Positions 1-9,697 of a stretch of 64,000 nucleotides of DNA are shown piece after piece. Under the pieces are notes generated by a model. It was not told the DNA's origin and searched no databases. It saw only the letters and a program-made list of their open reading frames with translations. How positions within the stretch are numbered: the stretch's first letter is position 1; each line of letters begins with the position of its first letter. Origin of the DNA: Chloroflexota bacterium. Its GTDB lineage: Bacteria > Chloroflexota > Dormibacteria > Aeolococcales > Aeolococcaceae. The stretch spans positions 310,001 to 374,000 of the forward strand of contig VBIQ01000005.1 of assembly GCA_005880985.1 (NCBI GenBank), written 5' to 3'. Position numbers and translations under genes: made by a program.

Positions 1-575
1 ACCCTGACGGCACGGACGCGCGGCTCCGCACCGGCGGCGTCGATCAGCCGCTCGGGTGCACCCTGCCGGCCGAGGGAGAGAGTGCGATCGACGAAGTCAC
101 TGCGACGCCCGAGCACCCCCTCGCAGGCGGCCGCGAGCACGGCTTCATGCGGAGTGCGCGCCGCATCGCCCCAGGCGGCGCACACCAGCCGTCCCCGGGG
201 GCGGAGGATGCGCAACAGCTCGCGAAGCGCCTCCGGAGCCGACCTCACCAGCGGAAGGGTGAACAGCGAGACGCACGCGTCGACCACCGCGTCGCCAAGC
301 GGCAGAGCGCTGCTCTCGGCGCGGATCAGCGACGGACGGCGGCCCGAGGCGATGGCGGCGACCTCGCCGGCGGCAACCGCGAGCTCGTCCGCGGAGGCGT
401 CGCAGGCGAGCACCCATGCCGCGCTCCGGCGCGCCAGCGTCGCGCTGAGCAGCCCCCCGGCACAGGGGGAGTCGAGCGCCACCTCGCCGTGGCCCGGGGC
501 CGCCGCCGCCTGGAGCCGCTCGGCCCAGCCGCGCAGGACGGGCTCGGAGAGAAGCCGAGGCTGGGCGCTGGGCAC
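1..575 (-). CDS. Class I SAM-dependent methyltransferase (C-terminus cut by window edge)
   Basis: Not in the ORF track because it starts with GTG and runs off the window. The first 191 codons read MPSAQPRLLSEPVLRGW and continue as a Rossmann methyltransferase. Motif I is the degenerate LDSPCAGGLLSATLA (residues about 34-48) in place of the usual DxGxGxG. An acidic D follows at the end of strand 2 (ACDAS). A typical motif IV/post-I block follows (DACVSLFTLPLV, then LLRILRPRGRLVCAAWG), which is the UbiE/COQ5-like Methyltransf_11 pattern. The GTG overlaps the TAG stop of the upstream biotin carboxylase by one base, so it is the last visible gene of that operon. The substrate cannot be told from sequence. 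Confidence 0.75.
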   Translation of the reverse strand, partial: MPSAQPRLLSEPVLRGWAERLQAAAAPGHGEVALDSPCAGGLLSATLARRSAAWVLACDASADELAVAAGEVAAIASGRRPSLIRAESSALPLGDAVVDACVSLFTLPLVRSAPEALRELLRILRPRGRLVCAAWGDAARTPHEAVLAAACEGVLGRRSDFVDRTLSLGRQGAPERLIDAAGAEPRVRAVR

Positions 576-2020
576 TAGAGGGTGACGGCCACCGCTCCCG
601 CCACCGCCGCCACCGCCGCCCGGTCGCGCAGCAGGGCGCGATCCAGCGCCCGTTTGGGTTCGGCCTGCGCGGCGGCGCGCTCGATCAACTGGGGATGGTC
701 GGGCACGAAATGCGTCGACAGCCGGCCGGCGCGGAAGTCGGCGTCGTCGAGGATGGCGAGGTGGTAGGGAATGGTGGTGCTGATGCCGGTGATGGCGTAC
801 TCGAGCAGGGCGCGGCGCATGCGGCGGATCGCCTGCTCGCGATCGACCCCCCAGGTGATCAGCTTGGCGATCAGCGGGTCGTAGTGGGGAGACACCATGC
901 CCGGTCCGCCCAGCGCGGCGTCGACGCGCACCCCGGGTCCGCTCGGTTCGCGATATCCGGTCACCCGGCCGGGCGTCGGCAGGAAATCGCGCAGCGGGTC
1001 CTCGGCGTTGATGCGGCACTCGATCGCCCAGCCGCGCTGCACGATCTCCGGCTGGCGCACCTCCAGCTGCTCGCCGGCGGCGATGCGCAGCTGCTCGACC
1101 ACCAGGTCGATGCCACAGACCAGCTCGGTCACCGGGTGCTCGACCTGCAGGCGGGTGTTCATCTCCAGAAAGAAGAACGCACCACGGCTGTAGATGAACT
1201 CGACGGTTCCCGCGTTGACGTAGTCGACCGCGCGCGCCGCCGCCACCGCCGCCTCACCCATGTGGGCGCGCTGCTCAGGGGTCAGCACCGGCGACGGTGA
1301 CTCCTCGAGGATCTTCTGATGGCGTCGCTGAATGCTGCATTCGCGCTCGCCGAGGTGCACCACGTTTCCGTGCGTATCGGCCAGAACCTGGATCTCGATG
1401 TGGCGCGGCTCCTCGACGTAGCGCTCGAGGAAGACGGTGGCATTGCCGAACGCGCGCTGGGCGGTGCTCTGCGCCGCCTCCATGCCGGCGCGGAGCTCGG
1501 CCTCGTCGCGGGCCACTCGCATGCCGATGCCGCCGCCGCCGGCGCTGGCCTTGATCAGCACCGGATATCCGATGCGGCCTGCCTCCGCCACCGCCTCGTC
1601 GACCCCGGCGAGGGCACCGCTTCCCGGGACCACCGGGACGCCGGCGGCCTCGACGCGCTGTCGCGCCGGCACCTTCTCACCCATGGCCGCCATCGCCGCT
1701 GGCGGCGGTCCCACGAAGACGATGCCGGCCTGCTCACACGCCCGTGCCAGCGCCTGGTTCTCGCTGAGAAAGCCATAGCCGGGATGGATCGCCTGGGAGC
1801 CGGTGCGGCGTGCCGCCTCGATGATCCGGTCGATCCGCAGGTACGACTCCGCCGCCGGCGCTGGTCCGATCTCCACCGCCTCGTCGGCGAGAAGGACGAA
1901 CAGAGCGCGGCTGTCGGCCTCGCTGTGCACCGCGACGCTGCCGATGCCGAGGTCGCGGCAGGCGCGGATCACCCGCACCGCGATCTCGCCGCGGTTGGCA
2001 ACCAGCACCTTGTCGAACAA
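575..2020 (-). CDS. accC: Biotin carboxylase subunit of an acyl-CoA/pyruvate carboxylase
   Basis: An ATP-grasp enzyme that carboxylates biotin on a carrier protein using bicarbonate and ATP; cytosolic. Length (481 aa) is normal for stand-alone AccC/PycA. It opens with the family signature FDKVLVANRGEIAVRVIRA, then HPGYGFLSEN, the glycine-rich ATP loop KASAGGGGIGMRV (the usual R after GGGG is I here), ERECSIQRRHQK, and the catalytic EMNTRLQVEHPVTE block. Immediately upstream (13 nt gap) lies the carboxyltransferase-BCCP fusion, and downstream a methyltransferase overlaps by 1 nt, so the three form one operon. The ATP-grasp core is intact, which contrasts with the altered partner carboxyltransferase. 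Confidence 0.93.
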   Translation of the reverse strand: MFDKVLVANRGEIAVRVIRACRDLGIGSVAVHSEADSRALFVLLADEAVEIGPAPAAESYLRIDRIIEAARRTGSQAIHPGYGFLSENQALARACEQAGIVFVGPPPAAMAAMGEKVPARQRVEAAGVPVVPGSGALAGVDEAVAEAGRIGYPVLIKASAGGGGIGMRVARDEAELRAGMEAAQSTAQRAFGNATVFLERYVEEPRHIEIQVLADTHGNVVHLGERECSIQRRHQKILEESPSPVLTPEQRAHMGEAAVAAARAVDYVNAGTVEFIYSRGAFFFLEMNTRLQVEHPVTELVCGIDLVVEQLRIAAGEQLEVRQPEIVQRGWAIECRINAEDPLRDFLPTPGRVTGYREPSGPGVRVDAALGGPGMVSPHYDPLIAKLITWGVDREQAIRRMRRALLEYAITGISTTIPYHLAILDDADFRAGRLSTHFVPDHPQLIERAAAQAEPKRALDRALLRDRAAVAAVAGAVAVTL

Positions 2021-2033
2021 CAGCGCCGCCCTG

Positions 2034-3878
2034 CTACTCGACCAGGACCAGGGGGTCGTTGGGCGACACCACCGTACCCTCGCTGACGTAGACCTCGCGA
2101 ACCGTCCCCGCCCGGGTGGCGATGATGTCGTTCTGCATCTTCATCGCCTCGAGGACGGCGACGACGTCGCCGAGCGCAACGCTGTCTCCGGGGGCCACCG
2201 GCACGCGGAGGATGAGCCCCTGCATCGGTGCCACAACGGTGCCCTCGGACACCGCGGGCCGCACCCCGGCGCTGCCGTTCGCCGACGGGCTGGCATCGGT
2301 CACGGCCACGCCACCGCCGCCGGTGGAGAAGGTCCCGGCGGGACCGATCACCCGCACCGCGTACTGTTCGCCGTCGACCTCGACGACGAGCTCGCGCACA
2401 TCCTGCGTGGGTGACGGCGCCTCGGAGGCCGGCGCCGCACCCGGGTCGCCGCTGCCTTCGCTGATCGCTGCCGGGACCACCTCGGCTCCCGCCTGCGCCG
2501 CCGGTGCCGGCGCCGGCTCATCGCCCAGCAGCTCGATCACCGCCTCGCCGCGCAGCAGCGCCGCGGCCTCCACCGGGAACATCGCGTAGCACAGCACCGC
2601 CTCCTCGCCCGGGACGGGGACGCCCTCGCGCCGCATCTCGCGGCGCAGCGCCGTCATCGCCGGATCGAGGATGTCGGCGGGGCGGCAGGTGATCGGTTCC
2701 TCGCGGCCGTTGACCAGCCGGCGGACCTCCGGATCCACCGGTCCCGGCGCCTCGCCGTACAGCCCGAGGCAGTAGTCCTTCACCTCCTGGCTGATGGTGA
2801 CGTAGCGCTCCTCGTCGGTGACGTTGTAGACCGCCTGGGTCGCGACGATCTGGGCGATGGGGGTGATCAGCGGCGGATAGCCGAGCTCGGCCCGGACCTG
2901 CGGGATCTCCGCCTGCACCTCCGCAAGCCGGCCGACGGCGCCCCGCTCACGCAGCTCGGCATAGAGGTGCTCCACCGCGCTGGGTGGCAGCTGGGTGCGC
3001 AGCACCGATGGGTCGAGCCGCCACGCGGCGGGATCGGCGATCGCGCGGTAGCCGGCGAGCTCCTGCCCGAGCACGCCGGTCGCCACCGCGACCGTGTCGA
3101 GGTCGACTCCCGGATCGACATCGGTGTGGCGCAGGGCCGCGATCACCCCCTCCGTGGCGGGCAGCGATGAGCCCCCCGCGAGGGGCGACAGGGCCACGTC
3201 GAGCGCCGCGGCGCCGGCGCGAGCGGCGGCAAGGTAGGTGAGCCCCGCCTGGCCGGTGAGCGCCGCGGAGTGCACCGTCACCGGCAGCTTGGTCTGGGTG
3301 ATCAGGCCCCGCACCAGCTCCTCGGCGACCTGCGCGCCGAGCAGACCGGCCGGGTCGTACACGCACAGCGCGTCGTAGCCGAGCTCCGCCAACCGCGTCC
3401 CGAGGCCGACGAAGCCAGCGACGTCGTGCACCGGCGACTCGGTGTAGACGAGCCCGCCCTCGGCGCGACGGCCGGCGGCATGGATCGCGACCACGCAACG
3501 CTGCAGATTGCGGACGTCGTTCAACGAGTCGTAGCAGCGGAAGACATCGACGCCGGCCCCGGCGGAGACGCGGATGAAGGCGTCGACGACATCGTCCGCG
3601 AACTGGCGGTGGCCGAGCAGCGCCTGACCGCGCACCAGCGCCAGCAACGGCGTCTGCGGCGCCGCCAGCTTGACGGCGCGGAGCAGGTCGAAGGGATCCT
3701 CACCGAGGAACCGGAGGCAGGCCTCGAAGGTGGCCCCGCCGAAGACGTCGAGGGCGGCGAAACCGCAGCGATCGAGGAGCTCCGCAACGGGCAGCAGGTG
3801 GCGCCGCCGGAGCCGGCTCAGCAGAAGGGTCTGCTGACCGTGCCGCAGCGAGGTCTCGACCAGTTGCAGGGGCGGCAT
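2034..3878 (-). CDS. PycB/OadA-like carboxyltransferase fused to biotin carboxyl carrier domain, metal site altered
   Basis: 614 aa. Residues 1-260 form an HMGL-like TIM barrel and residues about 280-480 a PYC_OADA domain (YPPLITPIAQIVATQAV, EEPITCRPAD). After a Pro/Ala linker comes a BCCP domain with the biotinylation motif EAMKMQND. By length and order it matches pyruvate carboxylase subunit B or oxaloacetate decarboxylase alpha. Key catalytic positions differ, however. The metal Asp in RDGHQ is His13 (LRHGQQ), the carbamylated Lys of IKDMAGL is Tyr174 (VYDPAGL), and the second His of the HxH pair is Ala205 (VHSAALTG). Only His203 remains. A classical Zn/Mn-dependent carboxyl transfer to pyruvate is therefore doubtful. 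Start ATG is preceded by TACAAT and 6 nt, fitting a leaderless mRNA. Confidence 0.85.
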   Translation of the reverse strand: MPPLQLVETSLRHGQQTLLLSRLRRRHLLPVAELLDRCGFAALDVFGGATFEACLRFLGEDPFDLLRAVKLAAPQTPLLALVRGQALLGHRQFADDVVDAFIRVSAGAGVDVFRCYDSLNDVRNLQRCVVAIHAAGRRAEGGLVYTESPVHDVAGFVGLGTRLAELGYDALCVYDPAGLLGAQVAEELVRGLITQTKLPVTVHSAALTGQAGLTYLAAARAGAAALDVALSPLAGGSSLPATEGVIAALRHTDVDPGVDLDTVAVATGVLGQELAGYRAIADPAAWRLDPSVLRTQLPPSAVEHLYAELRERGAVGRLAEVQAEIPQVRAELGYPPLITPIAQIVATQAVYNVTDEERYVTISQEVKDYCLGLYGEAPGPVDPEVRRLVNGREEPITCRPADILDPAMTALRREMRREGVPVPGEEAVLCYAMFPVEAAALLRGEAVIELLGDEPAPAPAAQAGAEVVPAAISEGSGDPGAAPASEAPSPTQDVRELVVEVDGEQYAVRVIGPAGTFSTGGGGVAVTDASPSANGSAGVRPAVSEGTVVAPMQGLILRVPVAPGDSVALGDVVAVLEAMKMQNDIIATRAGTVREVYVSEGTVVSPNDPLVLVE

Positions 3879-3884
3879 GGCCGG

Positions 3885-3890
3885 ATTGTA
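3885..3890 (-). promoter_or_regulatory. -10 element of the carboxyltransferase operon (leaderless)
   Basis: TACAAT on the minus strand, 6 nt before the ATG at 3878, so transcription would start at or within a base or two of the start codon. No convincing -35 and no room for a ribosome binding site. Confidence 0.55.
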
Positions 3891-3971
3891 CGGGGGCCGG
3901 TGAACGCGGCCTCGTGACGCGCGATGGCCGCCCGCTCCCGGGTCCGTGCCTAGGCGTCGCTCCGCCCTGGC

Positions 3972-4160
3972 TCAGGCGCCTGGTGCCGGCTCCGCGTCGA
4001 GGATCACGCGGCAGACATCGGTGAGGGTTCGGTCGCGATATCGATCGCGCCAGCCGGGCGGGCGCTCCTCGTCGCCGACGAGGTGCAGCCGGCGGGGTGG
4101 TGGAGCAACGACGGTGTCGTCGGGGCAGATCGGGAGGGTGGCGGGGCGGGGGCGCGTCAT
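3972..4160 (-). CDS. Small hypothetical protein (62 aa)
   Basis: Unrecognised. Basic/acidic soluble protein with PDDTVV near residue 13, a central RRLHLVGDEERPPGW and a C-terminal half RDRYRDRTLTDVCRVILD that looks like an amphipathic helix. No membrane segment or signal peptide. Support for it being real is the minus-strand hexamer TAGGCT at 4167-4172, exactly 6 nt before the ATG, the same leaderless spacing seen at clearly real genes in this window. It stands alone between the carboxylase operon and the response regulator. It could still be a chance ORF in high-GC DNA. Confidence 0.45.
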   Translation of the reverse strand: MTRPRPATLPICPDDTVVAPPPRRLHLVGDEERPPGWRDRYRDRTLTDVCRVILDAEPAPGA

Positions 4161-4268
4161 GACCAGAGCCTAGGTGCGGCACGGCGGCGGCACATCGGAG
4201 CGGGGAGGGAAATTCATCCCCCTCCCGGGGGCGCACGGCGGTCTGCCCGGGGGCGGAGGCCGTCCCGC

Positions 4269-4931
4269 TCAGGCCGGCTGGCTCGGTTGCACCAGACCGT
4301 GGTCGAAGGCGAAGACGATGGCCGCGGCGCGATCGCGGAGCTCGAGCTTGCTGAAAATGCTGCCGATGTGCGTCTTCACCGTCCCCTCGCTGACCACCAG
4401 CGATTCGGCGATCTCGGCGTTGCTGGCGCCGCGACCGATCAGGCGGAGCACCTCGACCTCGCGCGCGGTCAATCCCACCAGTGCCCCGGCGACCTGGCTC
4501 GGCGGTGGGGCACCGCGGCGATAGGCGGTCAGCACCCGCTCGGTCACCGCCGGGTCGAGCCAGACCTCGCCGACGGCAACGGCACGCACCGCCCGGATGA
4601 TGTCCTCACCCGGTGCGTCCTTGAGCTGGAAGCCCGAGGCCCCAGCGCGGAGCGCACCGGAGAGCACCTCGTCGTCGCCAAAGGTGGTGAGCACCAGGAT
4701 GGGTGGGCTGTCGGGAAGCGCTCGCAGCCGGCGCGTCGCCTCGACACCGTCCATCACCGGCATGCGGACGTCCATCAGGACGACGTCGGGCCGTGTCTGG
4801 GCGGCCGCCTCGAGTGCGGCGGCACCGTCACCGCACTCGGCGGCGATCTCGAATCCTTCCCGAGGCCGGAGGATGCGGCGCAGCCCGGCGCGCACCAGCT
4901 CCTGGTCGTCGACGAGAAGAACGCGGATCAC
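4269..4931 (-). CDS. NarL/FixJ-family response regulator
   Basis: 220 aa. The receiver domain (1-120) has the acidic pair in LLVDDQE, phospho-acceptor Asp in DVVLMDVRMPVMDG, conserved T in LVLTTFGD and K in FQLKDAP. A LuxR-type helix-turn-helix (about 150-210) follows with LTAREVEVLRLIGRGASNAEIAESLVVSEGTVKTHIG. It is a DNA-binding transcription factor activated by phosphorylation. Its start codon overlaps the stop of the upstream histidine kinase by 4 nt (ATGA), so the two are cotranscribed and almost certainly cognate. Target genes and signal are unknown. Confidence 0.95.
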   Translation of the reverse strand: MIRVLLVDDQELVRAGLRRILRPREGFEIAAECGDGAAALEAAAQTRPDVVLMDVRMPVMDGVEATRRLRALPDSPPILVLTTFGDDEVLSGALRAGASGFQLKDAPGEDIIRAVRAVAVGEVWLDPAVTERVLTAYRRGAPPPSQVAGALVGLTAREVEVLRLIGRGASNAEIAESLVVSEGTVKTHIGSIFSKLELRDRAAAIVFAFDHGLVQPSQPA

Positions 4932-6193
4932 CAGCAGCGAGACGGCTTTGCGGCATCGCGGCCGGGCCTCGCCTCGCCGCTGGCGGGCCGCGGCACCTCG
5001 ACGTCGACCAGCCAGCCATCGCCGTCGGGACCGGCATGCAGCCGGCCACCGAGCAGAGCCGCTCGTTCACCCATTCCCGCCACGCCGCGGCCGCCGCTCG
5101 CCGTCGGCGCGGCGGGAGCGATGCCGTCACGGTTGCGCACCCGCAGCGCGATGTGCTCGGCGTCTACCGCCAGCTTCACCTCCACCGGCGAGCCCGGCGC
5201 GTGCTTGACCGCGTTGGCGAGGGACTCCTGGACGATGCGATAGAGGCCGAGGCCGGTCGCCGGCGTGACCCCGGAGAGGTCGCCCTCGACGGCAAGGCCG
5301 ACGTCCACACCAGCGTCGGCATAGCCGCTCACCAGGGATGCGATGTCGCCGGCATCCGGGAGCGGCGGCGCCCCGGCCTCGCTGCCGTCGGGACTGAGGA
5401 CGTCGACGGTGCGACGGATGTCGGCGAGGCTCTGCCGTCCCACCCGTTCGGCCTCCTGCAGCGCCTCCTCCGCCTCGGCCGGGTCGCCGCTGCGCAGCGC
5501 AAGCCGCGCCCCGGTGAGATGGAGCATGGTGACGGTGAGGGAGTGGGCAATGACGTCGTGGATCTCGCGCGCGATCCGCTGCCGCTCGCCGAGCGCGGCC
5601 TGGCGGGCAAGGTCGCCCTGCGCGGCGCGGAGTTCGAGCAGTGCCCGCCGCTGGCTGCGCCAGACCCAACCGGTGACGGCACCGGCGAGCATGCCCAGGA
5701 ACCAGCCGGTCCAGTCGCCGATGCCAAATGGCGTGACGGTGGCGCCGGCAACCGTCACCGTCACGGAGCGAACGGTCAGCGCTTCGCCCAAAAGAATCGC
5801 CTCAGCGGCGATGAGCACCGCGAGGCTCACCCGCCAGCCGGCCACCGTCGCGGTGCGTCCCACCAGAAAGACGAGAAGAAACCACGCCGCGGCGGAGCCG
5901 TGGTGATGACCGAGGACGACGATCGGCGCGGCGGCGAGAGCCGCAAAGACCGAGGCCGGCAGGTAGACCCGGAGGCTGTCGAGCAGCCACGGCACGAGCA
6001 CGGCGGCGGCGGCGACGGCCCAGACAGCCGTGGGCACGGTTGAGCCGCCCTGCACCAGCTGCAGCGTCAGGATGGCGCCGACCGGCACCATCTCGCACCA
6101 GCCGACCCACGGCGGCAGCTCGCCGAACAGGTCCTCGGTGGTGCGGTCGCTGCGCGCGATGGTGGGGACTATCTTGAGAACTGCGGCGGGCAT
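4928..6193 (-). CDS. NarL-type sensor histidine kinase
   Basis: 421 aa from the ATG at 6193. The longer 529-aa ORF in the track adds an out-of-context N-terminus. The start is fixed by TACATT 6 nt upstream (leaderless). The N-terminal half carries four or five hydrophobic segments (about residues 25-170). It is followed by a HisKA_3 dimerisation domain with phospho-acceptor His in RQRIAREIHDVIAHSLTV and a HATPase_c domain ending in GRGVAGMGERAALLGG. It autophosphorylates and passes phosphate to the response regulator overlapping its 3' end. The sensor region is all membrane, without a large extracellular domain, as in DesK/LiaS-like kinases. The signal is not deducible. Confidence 0.92.
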   Translation of the reverse strand: MPAAVLKIVPTIARSDRTTEDLFGELPPWVGWCEMVPVGAILTLQLVQGGSTVPTAVWAVAAAAVLVPWLLDSLRVYLPASVFAALAAAPIVVLGHHHGSAAAWFLLVFLVGRTATVAGWRVSLAVLIAAEAILLGEALTVRSVTVTVAGATVTPFGIGDWTGWFLGMLAGAVTGWVWRSQRRALLELRAAQGDLARQAALGERQRIAREIHDVIAHSLTVTMLHLTGARLALRSGDPAEAEEALQEAERVGRQSLADIRRTVDVLSPDGSEAGAPPLPDAGDIASLVSGYADAGVDVGLAVEGDLSGVTPATGLGLYRIVQESLANAVKHAPGSPVEVKLAVDAEHIALRVRNRDGIAPAAPTASGGRGVAGMGERAALLGGRLHAGPDGDGWLVDVEVPRPASGEARPGRDAAKPSRCW

Positions 6194-6199
6194 GCAGCG

Positions 6200-6205
6200 A
6201 ATGTA
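6200..6205 (-). promoter_or_regulatory. -10 element of the histidine kinase/response regulator operon
   Basis: TACATT, 6 nt before the ATG at 6193, separates this pair from the purine genes upstream and decides the kinase start codon. Confidence 0.55.
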
Positions 6206-6275
6206 GGCGCGCCGCCGGGCGGCTGTCATCCGCCCGGGGACGGAGCCGCCTCCCACCGGAGGAGGAGGCCGGCCA

Positions 6276-6776
6276 CTAGGGGGCCGGGGTGAAGCCCTCC
6301 GGCAACCGGCTCTTTGCCGCCATGGCGCCGCGCACCCTCTCCACCGCGGCGGCCACCTGCGGGTCGGCGAGCGCGAGCATCTGGGCCGCCAGATGCCCCG
6401 CGTTGCGAGCCCCCATCTCGCCCACCGCGACGGTGGCCACCGGCACTCCGGGAGGCATCTGCACGATGGCGAGCAGGGCGTCGAAGCCGGCGAGCGGCGT
6501 GCCCGCCAGGGGGACACCGATCACCGGCAGCGAGGTCTGAGACGCCAGCACCCCGGGGAGGTGAGCGGCGGCACCGGCGCCGGCGACCAGCACCCGCAGC
6601 CCTCGCTCGCGGGCGGAGCGGGCGTAGTCGCGCACCACCTCCGGGGCGCGGTGAGCGGACATCACCCCGACCTCGTGGGCGATGCCGTACTCGTCGAGGA
6701 CCTCGGCGCAGCGCTGCATGATCGGCAGATCGCTCTCGCTGCCCATGACGATGCCGACCAGGGGCGAGCTGCTCAT
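6276..6776 (-). CDS. purE: 5-(carboxyamino)imidazole ribonucleotide mutase
   Basis: Converts N5-CAIR to CAIR in de novo purine synthesis. 166 aa from the ATG at 6776, whose ATGA overlaps the purD stop by 4 nt; the longer ORF start lies inside purD. Class I PurE motifs are present: [12 protein letters not shown] at the N-terminus, VMSAHRAPE around residue 45, [12 protein letters not shown] and [32 protein letters not shown]. It ends the guaB3-guaA-purD-purE operon. No purK is present in the window, although PurK normally supplies the N5-CAIR substrate. Confidence 0.95.
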   Translation of the reverse strand: MSSSPLVGIVMGSESDLPIMQRCAEVLDEYGIAHEVGVMSAHRAPEVVRDYARSARERGLRVLVAGAGAAAHLPGVLASQTSLPVIGVPLAGTPLAGFDALLAIVQMPPGVPVATVAVGEMGARNAGHLAAQMLALADPQVAAAVERVRGAMAAKSRLPEGFTPAP

Positions 6777-8092
6777 CGTGCCAGCGGTGCGGTGGCGGCG
6801 CCGAGCCGGGCGATGTCGCGGCGCGTCCACATGCCGTCGAACGACACCCGCGCGATGTTCTCGTAGGCACGTTGCCGCGCCTGCTCGTGATCGGATCCGG
6901 TGGCGACGACGGTGAGCACCCGGCCGCCGGCAGTGCGCAACGCGTCGCCACCGGCACCGCGCGTTCCGCCGTGGAAGCAGAGGACGCCGTCGTCGAGCGA
7001 GTCGGTGCCGCTGATGACCGCGCCGGTCATCACTGCTCCCGGATACCCGGCCGAGGCGGCGACCACCCCGACCGCGGCACCGGCACGCGACGGCTCCCGA
7101 CCCGCGCCGAGCTCGCCATGCGCGCAGGCGGTGAACAGAGCGGCGGCGTCGCTGGCCAGCAGGGGCAGCACCACCTGGGTCTCGGGATCACCGAAGCGGG
7201 CGTTGAACTCGAGGACGCGGATGCCTCGGGGGGTCAGCATCAGGCCGGCGTAGAGGCAGCCGCGATAGGGAATGCCCCGCTCGCGCAGGGCGTCGACGCA
7301 GGGCTGGATCACCAGGCGCAGCGCCTCGTCGAGAAGCGGATCGACGTCGACGCCGGACGGTGGCGCGTAGGCACCCATGCCGCCGGTGTTGGGCCCGAGA
7401 TCGCCGTCGTGCGCACGCTTGTAATCACAGGCCGGCGGCAGCAGCCAGACCCGCTCCCCGTCGCTGAGCGCGAACACGCTGACCTCGCGGCCCTCGAGTC
7501 GCTCCTCGACGATCGCCTGGGTGCCGGCCTCGCCGAAGCGGCCCTCCACCAGGCACCCGTCGATGGCGGCCCAGGCCTCGGCCACCGAGTCGCAGACGGT
7601 GACACCCTTGCCCAGCGCCAGCCCGTCCGCTTTGACCGCGCATCGTCCACCCAGCTCGGCGGCGTAGGCGCGCAGTGCGTCGCGGTCCTCCCCGCCACCG
7701 GCACGCCAGCACGCGGTGGGAATGCCGGCCTCGTCCATGAGCTGCTTGGCGAACCGCTTCGACGACTCGATGCGCCCGGCAGCCGCGGTGGGGCCGAAGA
7801 CGGCGATGCCCTCGGCGGCACACGCGTCGGCAAGGCCGGCGGCGACGGCCGCGTCGGGACCGATCACCACCAGGTCGACGTCGCGCTCCCGCGCCACCCG
7901 CGTCACCGCACCCACGTCGTCGGCGCGGAGGTCGACGTTTTCGGCAATGGCGCCGGTGCCGCCGTTGCCCGGGGCGCAGATCACCTCGGCAACGTCCGCG
8001 CTGCGCCGGCACGCCCAGGCCAGCGCATGCTCCCGCGCCCCGGAGCCGGCGACCAGCACGCGCCGCGCCGTGCCCCTGGTAGTTATTCCCAT
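6773..8092 (-). CDS. purD: Phosphoribosylamine-glycine ligase (GAR synthetase)
   Basis: ATP-grasp enzyme that joins glycine to phosphoribosylamine, the second step of purine synthesis. 439 aa from the ATG at 8092, which lies inside the last codons of guaA (10 nt overlap). Signatures: [15 protein letters not shown] at the N-terminus, [14 protein letters not shown], a [14 protein letters not shown]-binding strand, and the family signature [12 protein letters not shown] near residue 300. The N-terminus has about ten extra residues before the Rossmann strand; a later GTG just before VLVAG is a possible alternative. It is coupled on both sides, to guaA and purE. Confidence 0.95.
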   Translation of the reverse strand: MGITTRGTARRVLVAGSGAREHALAWACRRSADVAEVICAPGNGGTGAIAENVDLRADDVGAVTRVARERDVDLVVIGPDAAVAAGLADACAAEGIAVFGPTAAAGRIESSKRFAKQLMDEAGIPTACWRAGGGEDRDALRAYAAELGGRCAVKADGLALGKGVTVCDSVAEAWAAIDGCLVEGRFGEAGTQAIVEERLEGREVSVFALSDGERVWLLPPACDYKRAHDGDLGPNTGGMGAYAPPSGVDVDPLLDEALRLVIQPCVDALRERGIPYRGCLYAGLMLTPRGIRVLEFNARFGDPETQVVLPLLASDAAALFTACAHGELGAGREPSRAGAAVGVVAASAGYPGAVMTGAVISGTDSLDDGVLCFHGGTRGAGGDALRTAGGRVLTVVATGSDHEQARQRAYENIARVSFDGMWTRRDIARLGAATAPLAR

Positions 8093-9669
8093 TCGATGGT
8101 GGAGGGGGGTTTGCTGCTGATGTCGTAGACGACGCGGTTGATGCCCGGCACCTCGTTGACGATGCGGCGGGAGATCACTCCCAGCACGTCGTACGGGACC
8201 CGTGCCCAATCGGCGGTCATGCCGTCCTCGCTCTGCACGATACGGATGGCGACCACGTTGGCATAGGTGCGGCCGTCGCCCATCACCCCCACCGAGGAGA
8301 TCGGGGTGAGGATCGCGAACGATTGCCACACCTGGCGGTACAGGCCGCTGCGCTTGATCTCGTCGATGACCACCCAGTCGGCGGCACGCAGCGTCTCCAG
8401 CCGCTCCCAGGTCACCTCGCCGATGATCCTGATGGCCAGGCCTGGTCCCGGAAAGGGCTGACGCCACACCATGTCCTCGGGCAGCCCCAGAGCCAGGCCG
8501 ACCTGGCGCACCTCATCCTTGAACAGGTAGCGAAGGGGTTCGACCAGGGCGAAGCGAAGATCCTCGGGGAGCCCGCCGACGTTGTGATGGGTCTTGATCT
8601 TCTGAGCGTTGTGGGTGTCGCGCGCGGTGGACTCGATGACATCGGGGTAGAGCGTTCCCTGAGCGAGAAAATCGACATGACCGAGCCGGCGTGCCTCCTG
8701 CTCGAAGACATCGATGAACGTCCGGCCGATGCGGCGGCGCTTCTCCTCGGGATCGGTCACCCCCACCAGCGCTTGCAGGAAGCGGTCACTGGCGTCGACG
8801 TGTACCAGGTTGATGTGCCGCTGACGCGACATGATCTCGACCACGCGATCGCCCTCACCGCGGCGGAGCAGACCGTTGTCGACGAACACGCAGGTCAGCT
8901 GGTCGCCGATGGCGCGGTGGACCAGGGTCGCCGCCACCGCGGAGTCGACGCCGCCGGAGAGGGCGCACAGCACCCGGCCGTCTCCGGCGCGCCGGCGGAT
9001 GTCGCCGACCGCCATGTCGACGAAGGAGGCGGGCTCCCAGGTGCCACTGCAACCGCAGATGCGATAGAGAAAGTTGCGCAGGATCTCGCGACCCAGCGGG
9101 GTGTGCACCACCTCGGGATGGAACTGGATTCCCAGCCGTCCGCCCGGCCCTGCCATCGCTGCGCACGGTGAGTTGAGGGTATGGGCGATGGCGCGGAAAC
9201 CGGCGGGAAGCTCGGTGATGACGTCAGCGTGGGACATCCAGACCGGCAGCTCGGCGGGAAGCCGCTCGAAGAGCCCGCTCGACTCGTCGATCACCAGCGA
9301 CGCCAGACCGTACTCACGACGCTCCGCCGGCTGCACGCCGCCCCCCAGCTCCTGGGCAAGCAGCTGCATGCCGTAGCAGATGCCGAGGATGGGGAGGCCG
9401 AGCTGGTACACCTCCGGATCGGGATGGGGAGCGCCGGCGTCGTACACCGAGGCCGGTCCACCGCTGAAGATCAATCCCCGCGGGGCCCGTCGCCGCACCT
9501 CGTCGGCGGCGATGTCGCCGGGCACCAGCTCGCAGTACACCTTGGCCTCGCGGACGCGGCGGGCGATCAGCTGGCTGTACTGCGAGCCGAAGTCGAGAAC
9601 CAGCACCGTGTCGTGGGCGGTCCCCGGTCGCGTCTCGATGCCAGAACCGGTGTCGACCGCCGTGGTCAT
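8083..9669 (-). CDS. guaA: GMP synthase (glutamine-hydrolysing)
   Basis: Aminates XMP to GMP using glutamine and ATP. 528 aa with the standard order. The class I glutamine amidotransferase domain (about 20-215) has its nucleophile in [15 protein letters not shown] and His/Glu in FHPEVVHTP. An ATP pyrophosphatase domain has the P-loop [12 protein letters not shown]. The C-terminal dimerisation domain contains [18 protein letters not shown] and ends KPPSTIEWE, the usual GuaA terminus. It lies 28 nt downstream of guaB3, which makes its XMP substrate, so the two catalyse consecutive steps from one transcript. Confidence 0.98.
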   Translation of the reverse strand: MTTAVDTGSGIETRPGTAHDTVLVLDFGSQYSQLIARRVREAKVYCELVPGDIAADEVRRRAPRGLIFSGGPASVYDAGAPHPDPEVYQLGLPILGICYGMQLLAQELGGGVQPAERREYGLASLVIDESSGLFERLPAELPVWMSHADVITELPAGFRAIAHTLNSPCAAMAGPGGRLGIQFHPEVVHTPLGREILRNFLYRICGCSGTWEPASFVDMAVGDIRRRAGDGRVLCALSGGVDSAVAATLVHRAIGDQLTCVFVDNGLLRRGEGDRVVEIMSRQRHINLVHVDASDRFLQALVGVTDPEEKRRRIGRTFIDVFEQEARRLGHVDFLAQGTLYPDVIESTARDTHNAQKIKTHHNVGGLPEDLRFALVEPLRYLFKDEVRQVGLALGLPEDMVWRQPFPGPGLAIRIIGEVTWERLETLRAADWVVIDEIKRSGLYRQVWQSFAILTPISSVGVMGDGRTYANVVAIRIVQSEDGMTADWARVPYDVLGVISRRIVNEVPGINRVVYDISSKPPSTIEWE

Positions 9670-9697
9670 CGCCGTCAGTCCCCCGTCTCTCGCCGCA

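Noticed and set aside
4083-6043. Long plus-strand ORFs opposite the kinase/regulator genes
   Set aside because: They mirror the minus-strand two-component genes, which have full domain signatures; the plus-strand products are low-complexity.
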